A stretch of DNA of 64,000 bases from Paraburkholderia ginsengiterrae (GTDB taxonomy: Bacteria > Pseudomonadota > Gammaproteobacteria > Burkholderiales > Burkholderiaceae), in assembly GCF_001645125.1 (NCBI RefSeq), contig NZ_LXKA01000143.1, forward strand, positions 1-64,000. The letters run 5' to 3'. Under the pieces are notes generated by a model. The model saw nothing but the letters and a program-made list of their open reading frames with translations. It was not told the DNA's origin and did no database searches. Of this stretch, positions 35,616-44,212 are shown one piece after another. Position numbers and translations under genes: made by a program. The first letter of the stretch is position 1, and every line of letters begins with the position of its first letter.

Positions 35616-35735
35616 ATGGAAATTATCTGGTTCGGCCTCGAAGCCACGGTGAGACCGTCGCTCGCGTTCTACAATACCTGCGATGAAGTCGACGCTCTGG
35701 TTTCGGTGCTAAGACGTTTTGCGTCACGGCGCTAG
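35616..35735 (+). pseudogene. C-terminal remnant of a SufS/CsdA-type cysteine desulfurase
   Basis: A 39-residue stretch, ATVRPSLAFYNTCDEVDALV then SVLRRF, matches the conserved C-terminus of class-V aminotransferase-like cysteine desulfurases. Nothing of the PLP domain is present upstream, where the second GNAT gene ends. An ATG exists but this length cannot be functional alone. It may mark a lost sulfur-releasing enzyme at the end of this block. Confidence 0.6.
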
Positions 35736-35799
35736 ATATAGTTGCGAGTGGGCAGCCCGAGCGTCGGCTGGTTTCAACCGCCAGGCACGGAGGTGTTGA

Positions 35800-36192
35800 A
35801 TGAACAGTACGGCGCTCGTCTGTACCGCTGTCCTCGGTTTGCTCCTTTTTCTGCTCGGACTCGCCATCTCGGTCGTGCGCACGCACGACCGCACGCTGAC
35901 GGGCCCCGCGCCCGAGCCTGACCGGCTGCTCACCAAACTGGTTCGCGCTCACGGCAACACAGCCGAGTACGCGCCGTTCTTCGCGGTGCTGTTCCTGTAC
36001 CTCGGCTCCCGGAATCCGACTGACTGGCAGCTCTGGTGCATGGTAGGCGCAACGGTTTGCCGCGTGCTGCTGGTCATCGCGCTGCTCGCCTGGCCCACCA
36101 TGTCGAAGCCTAATCCGGCCCGGGCAATCGGGGCGCTGGGAACCTACGGGTTCGGAGTGGCCCTTTGTGTTGCGTTGCTCACGGGCCACTAG
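35800..36192 (+). CDS. MAPEG-family membrane protein
   Basis: 130 aa with four hydrophobic helices. LVRAHGNTAEYAPFFAVLFLYL carries the conserved Asn/Glu of MAPEG proteins (membrane glutathione transferase/eicosanoid superfamily), and ALGTYGFGVALC the last helix. GGAGGTG precedes the ATG. The bacterial function is mostly unknown; glutathione conjugation is inferred from family. Ends 44 bp from the convergent RND pump gene. Confidence 0.85.
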   Translation: MNSTALVCTAVLGLLLFLLGLAISVVRTHDRTLTGPAPEPDRLLTKLVRAHGNTAEYAPFFAVLFLYLGSRNPTDWQLWCMVGATVCRVLLVIALLAWPTMSKPNPARAIGALGTYGFGVALCVALLTGH

Positions 36193-36236
36193 CTTGCTGG
36201 TCGCAGGGGGCGGGGGCAGGGCCGCCGCCGCGCCGC

Positions 36237-39200
36237 TCAAATCGCCTGCTTCTTCATCAGCAACTTCAACAACACCGGCAGCAGCAGCAACACCAGCGGC
36301 AGCTGCACGATCAGCCCGGAAATAATTGCGATCGCGAGCGGCTGCTGCATCGCCGAGCCTTGCCCTAGCGCGAAAGCGAGCGGCAGCAGCGCCAGAATCG
36401 CGGCGATCGTCGTCATCGCAATAGGGCGCAGGCGATTGCGGCCGGCGGTCAGCAGGGCCTCCTCGAACGGCATCTCGTCGTCGCGCACCAGCGCCTGCAA
36501 CTCCGACACATAGAAAATCGCCACCTCGGTCACGATGCCGATGATCATCGTCATCCCCATCATCGCCGAGATGTTCAACTCGATGCCGGTCACCCATAAG
36601 CCGATGAACACGGCGCCCGCCGCCAGCAAGGGCATGGCCATGACCGCGATGGCGACGCGAAAGCGCTCGTAGAGAAACAGCAGCAGGCCGAACACCAGCG
36701 CAATCGCCGCGCCGAACACGATCAGCAGGCCCTTGAAAGCGATCTGCTGTTGCTGATACAGGCCGCCCAGTTCGTAGTACACCCCGGCGGGCAGCAGGTT
36801 CTGATCGCTGAGCGCCTTCTGCACGTCGGCGATGGTCGAGCCGAGATCGCGGCCGTCGATGCGCGCGGTCACCGCCACCATCCGTTTCAGGTTGTCGCGG
36901 CTGATTTCTGGCTGGCCGGTCACCGTGACCGGATCGGCCACGCGCTTGAGCGCGAAGAGATGCCCGTCGGGCGCGCGAATCTGCAACTGGCCCAGTTGCG
37001 TATCCGTCAGCGTCAGCGCACCGGCTACACGCACGCGGACGCCGACCGTTTTCGGTCCGCTCTGGAACTGCGTCGCTACGTTGCCTTCGACCATGTCGGA
37101 GACCGCCTGCGCGATCGACTGCGGGTCCATGCCTTCGGCGGCTGCCGCTTCCGGCCGGATATGCAATTCGAGCGCGTCGCCGGCCGGGTTGATGCCGTCG
37201 TTCACGTCCACCACGCCCCGAATCTTGCCGATCTGCGCCGCGACCTTGCGCGCGGTCGTGTCGAGCGTGGTCTGATCGTCGGAGTAGATCTTGATCTGGA
37301 CCGGCTGCGGCACCGCCGTCAGGTCGCCGATCAGATCCTCCATCAACTGCGCGAGTTCGATGTTCACGCCCGGCACCTGGGTCTCGATCTTCGAGCGGAT
37401 TTCTTCCATCACCGTCTCGATCGGCTCACGGTTGCCCGACTTCAGCCGCACGAAGAAGTCGCCCTTGTTGGGTTCGTTCAGATCGCCGCCGAGACCGGCG
37501 CCGGTGCGGCGCGAATAGGTCAGGACATTCGGATTTGCGCGGATGATGCCTTCAATCTGCTTCATCAGCCGGTCGGTCTCGGTGATCGAGGTGCCGGGCT
37601 CGGTGTGATAGTCGAGCACGAAGCCGCCTTCGTCCATGGTCGGCATGAAGCCGCTGCCGACCCGCGTGAAGGCGAACGCAGCCACCACGATCGGCGGCAG
37701 CACGCCGAGCAGCACGAGCACCGGCCGTGTGGTGACGCGCTCGACCAGAAACGCGTAGCGCCGGTTCATCCACGACGCGAAGCGCGTTTCCTGATGCTCC
37801 TCGGCATCTTTCGGTTTCAGCCAGCGGTCGCACAGAATCGGCACCGCGAGCCACGTGACCAGAAACGAAATGAACAGCGCGCTCGCCATCGTGACGGACA
37901 GCGCCTTGAAGAACGCGCCGGTCACGCCAGACAGAAACGCCAGCGGCACGAAAATGATCAGCGTCGCCGCCGACGACCCGGCCAGCGGCCGCGTGAATTC
38001 GAGCGCCGCCGCCAGCACACGGCCATGAAACGCGTGGGCTCCGCCTTCGCGCATACGCCGCACGATGTGTTCGATCATCACGATCGCGTCGTCGATCACG
38101 AGGCCGACCGCGGCGGCCATGCCGCCGAGCGTCATGATGTTGAAGCCCATGCCGAACACGTCGAGCAGCAGAATCGTCGCGGCCATCACCACCGGCACCA
38201 GCGCGACGGCGATCGCGGTGATCTTCCAGTTGCGCAGGAATGCGAACAGAGTCAACGCGGCCAGCACCACGCCGATCATGATTGCGTCGCGCACGCTGGT
38301 GGCCGACGCGATCACCAGTTCGCTCTGATCGTACCAGTTCGACAGATGCACGCCCGCCGGCATCTGGCTCTGGAAACCGGCCAGCTTCGCGCGGATCGCC
38401 TTGGCCATCGCCACGCTGTTCGCGCCAGGCTGCTGATAGACGTTGATGAGCACGGCATCCTGGCCGTCGGCGGTGACGCGCATCCATTGCGGCACGACGC
38501 CCGCGCTTACCGTCGCGACGTCGCCAAGGCGAATCTGCGTGGCGCCGGTGGCCGATACCACCACGTTGCGAAGCTCATCCAGTTGCGTGATGGTGCTGTT
38601 GGCGATCACGAGATACAGCTTGTCGTGATCTTCGATGCGCCCATTGGCCATCAGCACGTTGCTCGCGCCGACCGCCTTCGAGACGTCGGCGAGCGAGAGC
38701 TTGTAGGCGGCGAGGCGGGCGGGATCGATGGCGACTTCCAGTTCGTCCTGCGCGCCGCCCGTCACCTCCACTCGCGCCACGCCTTCCACCGACGAGAGCA
38801 GAGGCCGCATCTGGAACTGCGCGAGATCGTGCAGCGCGGAAAGCGTCTGCTGTTTCGAAGTCAGGCTGTATGCCAGCACCGGAAACACGGTGGGGTCCAT
38901 GCGGCGGACCTGCATCGAGGTGCCTTGCGGCAGCGTCGCGAGAATTTCGCTGATGGCCGACTGTGCCTGCAACGTGGCCTGCGCCATGTCGGTGCCCCAG
39001 TCGAAGTTGATCGAAATTTCCGCCGAGCCGCGGCTCGTGGTCGATTCGACGTCGCGCACATTCGGCACGCGCCGCAGCGCTTCCTCGACGGGCATGGTGA
39101 CGAGCGTGGCCATCTGCTCGGCGGGGCGGTCGCCGGCGTCGAGCGAGACCACGGCGCGTGGGAACGCGACGTTCGGGAACAGCGAGATCGGCAGACGGAA

Positions 39201-39287
39201 CGCGCTCAGCACGCCCGCGATCGCCAGCAGCGCAATCACGAACAGCAGCGAGCGCCGATGCATCTGCATCCATTGACCGAAATTCAT
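36237..39287 (-). CDS. RND efflux transporter (inner-membrane pump)
   Basis: 1016 aa, full-length RND pump with 12 membrane helices and two large periplasmic loops. FRLPISLFPNVAFPRAVV at the start, the proton-relay AAAVGLVIDDAIVMIEHI, and AILALLPLAFALGQGSAMQQPLA near the end are typical of AcrB/MdtB-type pumps. The start overlaps the stop of the adaptor gene (ATGA). Third gene of the efflux operon (outer-membrane factor, adaptor, pump). The substrate is unknown. Confidence 0.92.
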   Translation of the reverse strand: MNFGQWMQMHRRSLLFVIALLAIAGVLSAFRLPISLFPNVAFPRAVVSLDAGDRPAEQMATLVTMPVEEALRRVPNVRDVESTTSRGSAEISINFDWGTDMAQATLQAQSAISEILATLPQGTSMQVRRMDPTVFPVLAYSLTSKQQTLSALHDLAQFQMRPLLSSVEGVARVEVTGGAQDELEVAIDPARLAAYKLSLADVSKAVGASNVLMANGRIEDHDKLYLVIANSTITQLDELRNVVVSATGATQIRLGDVATVSAGVVPQWMRVTADGQDAVLINVYQQPGANSVAMAKAIRAKLAGFQSQMPAGVHLSNWYDQSELVIASATSVRDAIMIGVVLAALTLFAFLRNWKITAIAVALVPVVMAATILLLDVFGMGFNIMTLGGMAAAVGLVIDDAIVMIEHIVRRMREGGAHAFHGRVLAAALEFTRPLAGSSAATLIIFVPLAFLSGVTGAFFKALSVTMASALFISFLVTWLAVPILCDRWLKPKDAEEHQETRFASWMNRRYAFLVERVTTRPVLVLLGVLPPIVVAAFAFTRVGSGFMPTMDEGGFVLDYHTEPGTSITETDRLMKQIEGIIRANPNVLTYSRRTGAGLGGDLNEPNKGDFFVRLKSGNREPIETVMEEIRSKIETQVPGVNIELAQLMEDLIGDLTAVPQPVQIKIYSDDQTTLDTTARKVAAQIGKIRGVVDVNDGINPAGDALELHIRPEAAAAEGMDPQSIAQAVSDMVEGNVATQFQSGPKTVGVRVRVAGALTLTDTQLGQLQIRAPDGHLFALKRVADPVTVTGQPEISRDNLKRMVAVTARIDGRDLGSTIADVQKALSDQNLLPAGVYYELGGLYQQQQIAFKGLLIVFGAAIALVFGLLLFLYERFRVAIAVMAMPLLAAGAVFIGLWVTGIELNISAMMGMTMIIGIVTEVAIFYVSELQALVRDDEMPFEEALLTAGRNRLRPIAMTTIAAILALLPLAFALGQGSAMQQPLAIAIISGLIVQLPLVLLLLPVLLKLLMKKQAI

Positions 39288-40423
39288 CGCGGCGCGCCTT
39301 TGCCGGTCTGCACCGCCATGCCGTCCTTCAATTCATAGTTGCCGCTCACCACGAGGCCCAGCGCTGCGTCGATCGGACCGTCCACGCCGTAGCGCCCGCC
39401 GTTCTCGACCTGCGTCGTCACGGCCACGCGGCGTGCCTTGTTCTGCGGGGTGATCTGGAACACGTAAGCGCCTTGATCGTCTTTCAACACGGCGGCGCGC
39501 GGCACGATCCAGTGAACGCCGGTTTGCGTGGCGATGTCGGCGCTCACGCGCGTGCCGGGGATGAACGGCGTCTGAGCGCGCGGCACGTTCGCGCCGATGT
39601 CGACAAGCTGGCTCTGCGGGTCGATGGAAGCGCCGACCAGCGTCACGCGGCCTTGTGCCGAGGTGTTCGCCAATGCGGTGGACAGGCCATGCAGCGTGAC
39701 GCTGTCGCCGGCGTGAATCGCGGCGGCATCCGAGGGCTCGACGCCGAGCGACACATTGGCGCGCGTGTCCTTGCCGCTGCCGCCGGCGAGTTGCAGGATC
39801 GCGGCGCCGGGCTGCACCTGATCGCCCTGAGCCGCCGACACTTGCAGCACCACGCCGTCGAGCGGCGCGGTCACGACCTTGTTGCCGCCCGCCACGCCGC
39901 TCTGATTCTGCGCGGCGAGCGCCTGTTGCGCGTCTTCAGCGGCCTTGCGGGCGGTTGCGAGTTGTGACTGCGTGGCGAGTCCCTTGTCATACAGCGATTG
40001 CGTGCGCGCCAGCTCGCCTTGCGCGAGCGTCACGGCGCTTTTTGCCTGGGTGGCGGCGAGCACGACGGCTGGATCGGCCTGCACGACGAAGAGCGGCGCG
40101 CCGCGCGTCACGGTCTGTCCGGCCTGCACGCGCATCTGCACGATGCGCGCGGTGTACGGCAGATTGACCGTGGTGAGGTTCGACGCGGATGCCGCGACGA
40201 TCCCATACGCCCGCACCGGCTGCGCGATAGCGGCGCGCTGCACGCGCACGGTCTGGACGGCGACGACGGGCTGAGCGGCGCTGTCGTCGGCACTGCTATC
40301 AGGCGTGGCGGCGCCGGCCGCGCGGGCCGCATGAACGCCCAGGTAGAGAAGCGTGGCGCAGGCGACGCCAACCGCCAGCACGGCGAGACGCGGTCGTGCC
40401 GCCAGGAATGGACTATTTCGCAT
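39284..40423 (-). CDS. RND efflux periplasmic adaptor (membrane fusion protein)
   Basis: 379 aa. An N-terminal membrane anchor (LAVLAVGVACATLLYLGVHA) precedes a lipoyl/barrel-sandwich hybrid split by a coiled coil (KSAVTLAQGELARTQSLYDKGLATQSQL), then GVVLQVSAAQGDQVQPG and the beta-barrel domain. It starts inside the 3' end of the outer-membrane factor gene and has no good ribosome-binding site, so coupling is likely. A longer frame (to 40618) reads as overlap. Confidence 0.9.
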   Translation of the reverse strand: MRNSPFLAARPRLAVLAVGVACATLLYLGVHAARAAGAATPDSSADDSAAQPVVAVQTVRVQRAAIAQPVRAYGIVAASASNLTTVNLPYTARIVQMRVQAGQTVTRGAPLFVVQADPAVVLAATQAKSAVTLAQGELARTQSLYDKGLATQSQLATARKAAEDAQQALAAQNQSGVAGGNKVVTAPLDGVVLQVSAAQGDQVQPGAAILQLAGGSGKDTRANVSLGVEPSDAAAIHAGDSVTLHGLSTALANTSAQGRVTLVGASIDPQSQLVDIGANVPRAQTPFIPGTRVSADIATQTGVHWIVPRAAVLKDDQGAYVFQITPQNKARRVAVTTQVENGGRYGVDGPIDAALGLVVSGNYELKDGMAVQTGKGAPR

Positions 40424-41846
40424 GAGTGTCGGTGTCAGTCTGGGCTGAGGAGAAGGCATCGGGAATCGCGCTGCCGAGGAGCGCCTGCAAGCCGACGCGT
40501 TGTTCGGCGAGCGATTCGCGCACGGTGGCGACGTCGATGCGTTTGGTGAGCGCGGCGCTCTGCGCGTCGGTGTAAGCGCCGAGTGCAAGATTGTGGTCCG
40601 CGTAGGCCGCGCTGGCATGTTGCGCGGCGAGCTCGACCTCGGGCAGCGCCGCCTCGGTTTGCTGCAATTGCCGCGTGAGGATCGCGTTGTCCGCGCGCAG
40701 ATGCGCGACGTCCGCGTAAGCCTGGTTCAGGCGCGTCTGATACTCGTCGCGCAGCCGCTGACGGGTTGCTTTTTCAATCGCGACGTTGCCCTGGTTGCGG
40801 TTGAAGATCGGCAGGCTCAGGTTGATCTGGAAGCCGCTCGTGTAGATGTTCGAAGTGTCGCGCGCCCGCACGAAACCCACCGAGAGACTCGGAAACTGGC
40901 TCAGAATCGCCGCGCGATATTTCTGCTCCTGCGCCTCGTAACCCGCCTGAAGTGCGATCAGATCCGGGCGGCGCTGCGCCAGATGGGCGAGCGCGGCGTC
41001 GAGCGTGGTGTCGGACAACGGCTCGATGGCGTCGCTGCCGGTGAGCGGCAACTGCACCTCCGGCGCGAGGCCGAGCAGCGCGTTCAGATCGTGATGCGTC
41101 TGCTCGGCGGTGCGCTCGGCGTCCGTGTATTGCTTGCGCGCGTCGCTGTAGGCAGTGAGCGCGGCGGTCAGCGTGTCGTCGGTCAGATTGCCGTCGCGGC
41201 GCGCTTCGGCCATGCGTTCGTAGCGCGTGCGCGCCAGATCGCGCTGTTGTTGCAGGAGCGGCAGCGTGTCCTGCTGGAAGCGCGACTTGATGAACAGCTG
41301 CCGCGCCTGCGCGACGATCTGCCATTCCTGCCACAGCAGGCCGAGATCGGTCTTGGCCACCGTGGCGTCGGCGGATTGCTTGTTCGCGCTGCGCAGCACG
41401 ATCGCCATCACGTCGATGCTCAGCCCGTAGTTGAACGCACGCGTGGCGCCGGCCGCGCCGGGATAATCGCTCGACACGCTCAGTTGCGGGTCGGGCAGCA
41501 AGCCCGCCGAGTAGGCTTGAGCTCGGGCGATGCCGAGGTCGTCGCGCGCCAGCTTGAGGTCCGGGTTGTTGGCGACCGCGAGCATCGCGACCTCGTCGAT
41601 ATCGAGCCCGTCGGACGGATCGAAGCGATGCGCGGCCAGTTCCGGCAGCGGCATGCTCGACGGATCGATGCGGATGCGTTCGAGCGAGCGGGCGGAGGTG
41701 GACGTATCCTGCGGCGCGAGCGGCTCGCGGTGATACCACGCGCAGCCGCCCAGCAGCAGCGCGCAGAGCGGCACGAGCGCACGCAGCCGCGTCGATGCCG
41801 CCGCCGCTGCGGGTTTGAAAACAGGCAAAATCCGGCTCCTGAGCAA
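40413..41846 (-). CDS. Outer-membrane efflux lipoprotein (TolC/NodT family)
   Basis: 477 aa. The leader ends in ALLLGGC, a lipobox, so it is lipid-anchored. Two OEP repeats rich in helices follow (VEVAMLAVANNPDLKLARDDLGIARAQ-like at residues 70-100; QRRPDLIALQAGYEAQEQKYRAA near 290), forming the outer-membrane exit duct. First gene of the operon, divergent from the two-component genes at 42045. Confidence 0.9.
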   Translation of the reverse strand: MLRSRILPVFKPAAAAASTRLRALVPLCALLLGGCAWYHREPLAPQDTSTSARSLERIRIDPSSMPLPELAAHRFDPSDGLDIDEVAMLAVANNPDLKLARDDLGIARAQAYSAGLLPDPQLSVSSDYPGAAGATRAFNYGLSIDVMAIVLRSANKQSADATVAKTDLGLLWQEWQIVAQARQLFIKSRFQQDTLPLLQQQRDLARTRYERMAEARRDGNLTDDTLTAALTAYSDARKQYTDAERTAEQTHHDLNALLGLAPEVQLPLTGSDAIEPLSDTTLDAALAHLAQRRPDLIALQAGYEAQEQKYRAAILSQFPSLSVGFVRARDTSNIYTSGFQINLSLPIFNRNQGNVAIEKATRQRLRDEYQTRLNQAYADVAHLRADNAILTRQLQQTEAALPEVELAAQHASAAYADHNLALGAYTDAQSAALTKRIDVATVRESLAEQRVGLQALLGSAIPDAFSSAQTDTDTHAK

Positions 41847-41906
41847 AGAGGGGTGGCAACCGCGAGTGGGTGCCGAATAACAGGAGCCGATTCTGCGCAG
41901 CGGCTG

Positions 41907-42000
41907 CTTAAGACACGCTTAACTGCCATTTAAGCGTCCCATCAGCCTCCGTTCAGCGAAACTTCAGCGAAACATAAGGCAAACCTAAGGAAGCGTTAAG
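41907..42000. promoter_or_regulatory. Array of nine CTTAAG-like half-sites with 11-bp period
   Basis: Half-sites begin at 41907, 41918, 41929, 41940, 41951, 41962, 41973, 41984 and 41995: CTTAAG, CTTAAC, TTTAAG, CATCAG, GTTCAG, CTTCAG, CATAAG, CCTAAG, GTTAAG. Every spacing is exactly 11 bp, one helical turn. It fills the gap between the efflux operon and the response regulator gene. Candidate -10 elements flank it (CAGAAT on minus at 41895-41890; GACAAT on plus at 42012-42017). Confidence 0.75.
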
Positions 42001-42044
42001 CTAACGGACGGGACAATGCGGGCAAACCGGACAGAGGAGAAGCC

Positions 42045-42704
42045 ATGCGTCTGCTATTGGTCGAAGACGACGAGATGATTGCGGAAACGGTGCAAGGCGC
42101 CATGCGCCGGGCCGGCTACGCGATCGACTGGGCCGAAGACGGCCGCGCGGCGGAGCTGTCGCTGGGCAACGGCGTGTACGACCTCGTGCTGCTCGATCTG
42201 GGCTTGCCGAAGAAAGACGGCATCGACGTGCTCAACGCCTATCGCAAGGGCGGCGGCGCCGCGCCGGTCATCATCCTGACCGCGCGCGACGCGGTGGACG
42301 AACGCATCCGCGGCCTCGACGCCGGCGCCGACGACTACCTGATCAAGCCATTCGACCTCGACGAACTGGCCGCCCGCGTGCGTGCGCTGCTGCGCCGGCG
42401 CACCGGCCAGAAGCAGCCGGTCTATGCGCACGGCGAACTCACGCTCGACCCGGCGGCGCACGAAGTCACCAAGTCCGGCGAGCCGCTGCCGCTCGTGCCG
42501 CGCGAATTCGCGTTGCTGCAGGCGCTGATCGAAGAACCGACCCGTGTGTTCACCAAGTCCGAGCTGGAAGAGAAGCTGTATGGCTGGGGCGAAGAGGTGG
42601 GCAGCAACACGATCGAAGTGCACGTTCATAGCTTGCGGCGCAAGATCGGCGCGGACCAGGTGGTGACCGTGCGCGGCGTGGGCTACCGTCTGAAGAGGTG
42701 CTGA
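42045..42704 (+). CDS. OmpR-family response regulator (QseB-like) of the efflux locus
   Basis: 219 aa. VEDDE acidic pocket, phosphorylated Asp51 (LVLLDLGLP), Lys in IKPFDL, and a winged helix with SNTIEVHVHSLRRKIGA as recognition helix. That helix is nearly the same as in the regulator at 16431, so the two may bind similar DNA. Likely target is the nine-site array directly upstream, which would control both its own gene and the RND operon. The stop overlaps the kinase start (TGATG). Confidence 0.92.
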   Translation: MRLLLVEDDEMIAETVQGAMRRAGYAIDWAEDGRAAELSLGNGVYDLVLLDLGLPKKDGIDVLNAYRKGGGAAPVIILTARDAVDERIRGLDAGADDYLIKPFDLDELAARVRALLRRRTGQKQPVYAHGELTLDPAAHEVTKSGEPLPLVPREFALLQALIEEPTRVFTKSELEEKLYGWGEEVGSNTIEVHVHSLRRKIGADQVVTVRGVGYRLKRC

Positions 42705-44077
42705 TGACCTCGATTCGCCGCTGGCTGCTGGGCTGGCTGATATTTGGCCTGGCGGCGGCCTCGGGTGTGGCCGGCTTCGGCATATTTCATACGGCGCGCG
42801 AAGAAGCGAGCGAACTGTTCGACTACGAACTGCGCACCGTCGCGCTGTCGTTGCCGTCGAACCTCGCCGGCGCGGGTGACGGTGAACACCATAGCCCGGA
42901 CCTGGGCGATCTGGCGGACGACCGGGTCGTCATCGACATCTGGGACACGGCCGGCCAGCTCATCTATCACTCGCGCCAGGCGCCGGTATTCCCGCGCCAG
43001 CCCGCGGGCTTCAGCACGGTGGAGCGCGGCGAGTACCACTGGCGCACGTTCGGCGTGCAGCAGGCGGGGCGCTATATCCAGGTGGCGCAGCCCATCTCCG
43101 TGCGCGAGGACCTGGCGATGAAACTGGCGCTGCACACGCTGTGGCCGCTCGCCGCGCTGGTGCCGGTCACGATCGGGCTGGTGCTGCTGGTAGTGGCCCG
43201 CGGGCTGGCGCCGATCGGCGGCCTGTCGCGCGCGCTGTCCACCCGTTCGATCGATTCGCTCGAGCCGCTGCGCCTGGACGGCAGCGTGCCGGTCGAGATC
43301 AAGCCGCTGGTGGAAGCGCTCAACGATCTGCTGCAGCGGCTGCACACGGCGTCGCAGGCGCAGCGTACGTTTATCGCCGACGCCGCGCACGAATTGCGCT
43401 CGCCGCTCGCCGCGCTGAAGCTGCAATTGCAAGCGGCGTCGCGCGACGGCTCGCTCAAGGGCGAAGGGCAGACGCTCGAGCGCGTCGAAGGGCGCGTCAA
43501 CCGGATCATTCACCTCGTGCAGCAATTGCTGACGCTGGCGCGTGAGGACGCGCATCCGGTGACGTCGATGGTGCCGGTCAGCTTGCGCCGCATCGGCGAG
43601 CAGGCTGTGGGCGATCTGTCGCTGCTCGCCGAGACCAAGGAGATCGACCTCGGTCTGGAGTGCGAAGGCGCGCGCTCGGCCGGCGATACGTACGCCGTGC
43701 TGGCCGAGCCGCACGGCATGAGCGTGCTGCTGGGCAATCTGATCAACAATGCGATCCGCCATACGCCGCGCGGCGGCCGCGTCGACGTGATTTTGCGGCG
43801 TGCCGGCACGCGCGTGAATTTCGAGGTCGTCGATACCGGCTCGGGCATCCCGGCACCCGAGCTCGAACGCGTGTTCGACCGTTTCTATCGCGGGGACGAG
43901 GCTCAAGGCGAGGGCAGCGGGCTTGGGCTCGCGATCGTGTCGCGGATCGCCGAGCGGCATCAGTTGCGACTCGCCCTGCGCAACAATGAAGGCCGCCCAG
44001 GCCTGTGCGTGTCGTTGTCCGGCCTGAAAGCGCATGAGGCCCTTGAGGCCATTGCGCCGGCCGCCATCAAGAGTTGA
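42704..44077 (+). CDS. Sensor histidine kinase of the efflux locus
   Basis: 457 aa. Two membrane helices (about residues 6-26 and 143-165) enclose a short periplasmic domain with SLPSNLAGAGDGEHHSPDLGDL. HAMP region, then His229 (DAAHELRSPLAALK), NLINNAIRHTP, DTGSGIPAPELERVFDRF and GSGLGLAIVSRIA. It phosphorylates the regulator whose stop codon it overlaps. The His-Asp-rich sensor segment (GEHHSPD) hints at metal sensing (inference). Confidence 0.9.
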   Translation: MTSIRRWLLGWLIFGLAAASGVAGFGIFHTAREEASELFDYELRTVALSLPSNLAGAGDGEHHSPDLGDLADDRVVIDIWDTAGQLIYHSRQAPVFPRQPAGFSTVERGEYHWRTFGVQQAGRYIQVAQPISVREDLAMKLALHTLWPLAALVPVTIGLVLLVVARGLAPIGGLSRALSTRSIDSLEPLRLDGSVPVEIKPLVEALNDLLQRLHTASQAQRTFIADAAHELRSPLAALKLQLQAASRDGSLKGEGQTLERVEGRVNRIIHLVQQLLTLAREDAHPVTSMVPVSLRRIGEQAVGDLSLLAETKEIDLGLECEGARSAGDTYAVLAEPHGMSVLLGNLINNAIRHTPRGGRVDVILRRAGTRVNFEVVDTGSGIPAPELERVFDRFYRGDEAQGEGSGLGLAIVSRIAERHQLRLALRNNEGRPGLCVSLSGLKAHEALEAIAPAAIKS

Positions 44078-44159
44078 CGGGGTCAGAACGGCGGGTACAT
44101 CGCCCTGACATGGCGCGACGAAATACTCTATTTGCTGCCCGCCTTATGGCGCGGACACG

Positions 44160-44177
44160 AGCGTGTTTCCACACGCT
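44160..44177 (+). other. Hairpin upstream of the ProQ-family gene
   Basis: AGCGTGT-TTCC-ACACGCT is a 7-bp perfect stem with a tetraloop, followed by TACAAT (44180-44185), a plausible -10 element. It lies 83 bp after the kinase gene; without a T-run it is not a clear terminator. Confidence 0.35.
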
Positions 44178-44212
44178 GCTACAATCTCGTCTTTCTCGAT
44201 CGATTGTGCGCT

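Noticed and set aside
36750-39338. 862-aa plus-strand frame opposite the RND pump gene
   Set aside because: It is a mirror of a GC-rich coding strand, very rich in His and Arg, with no domain; the minus-strand RND protein is certain.
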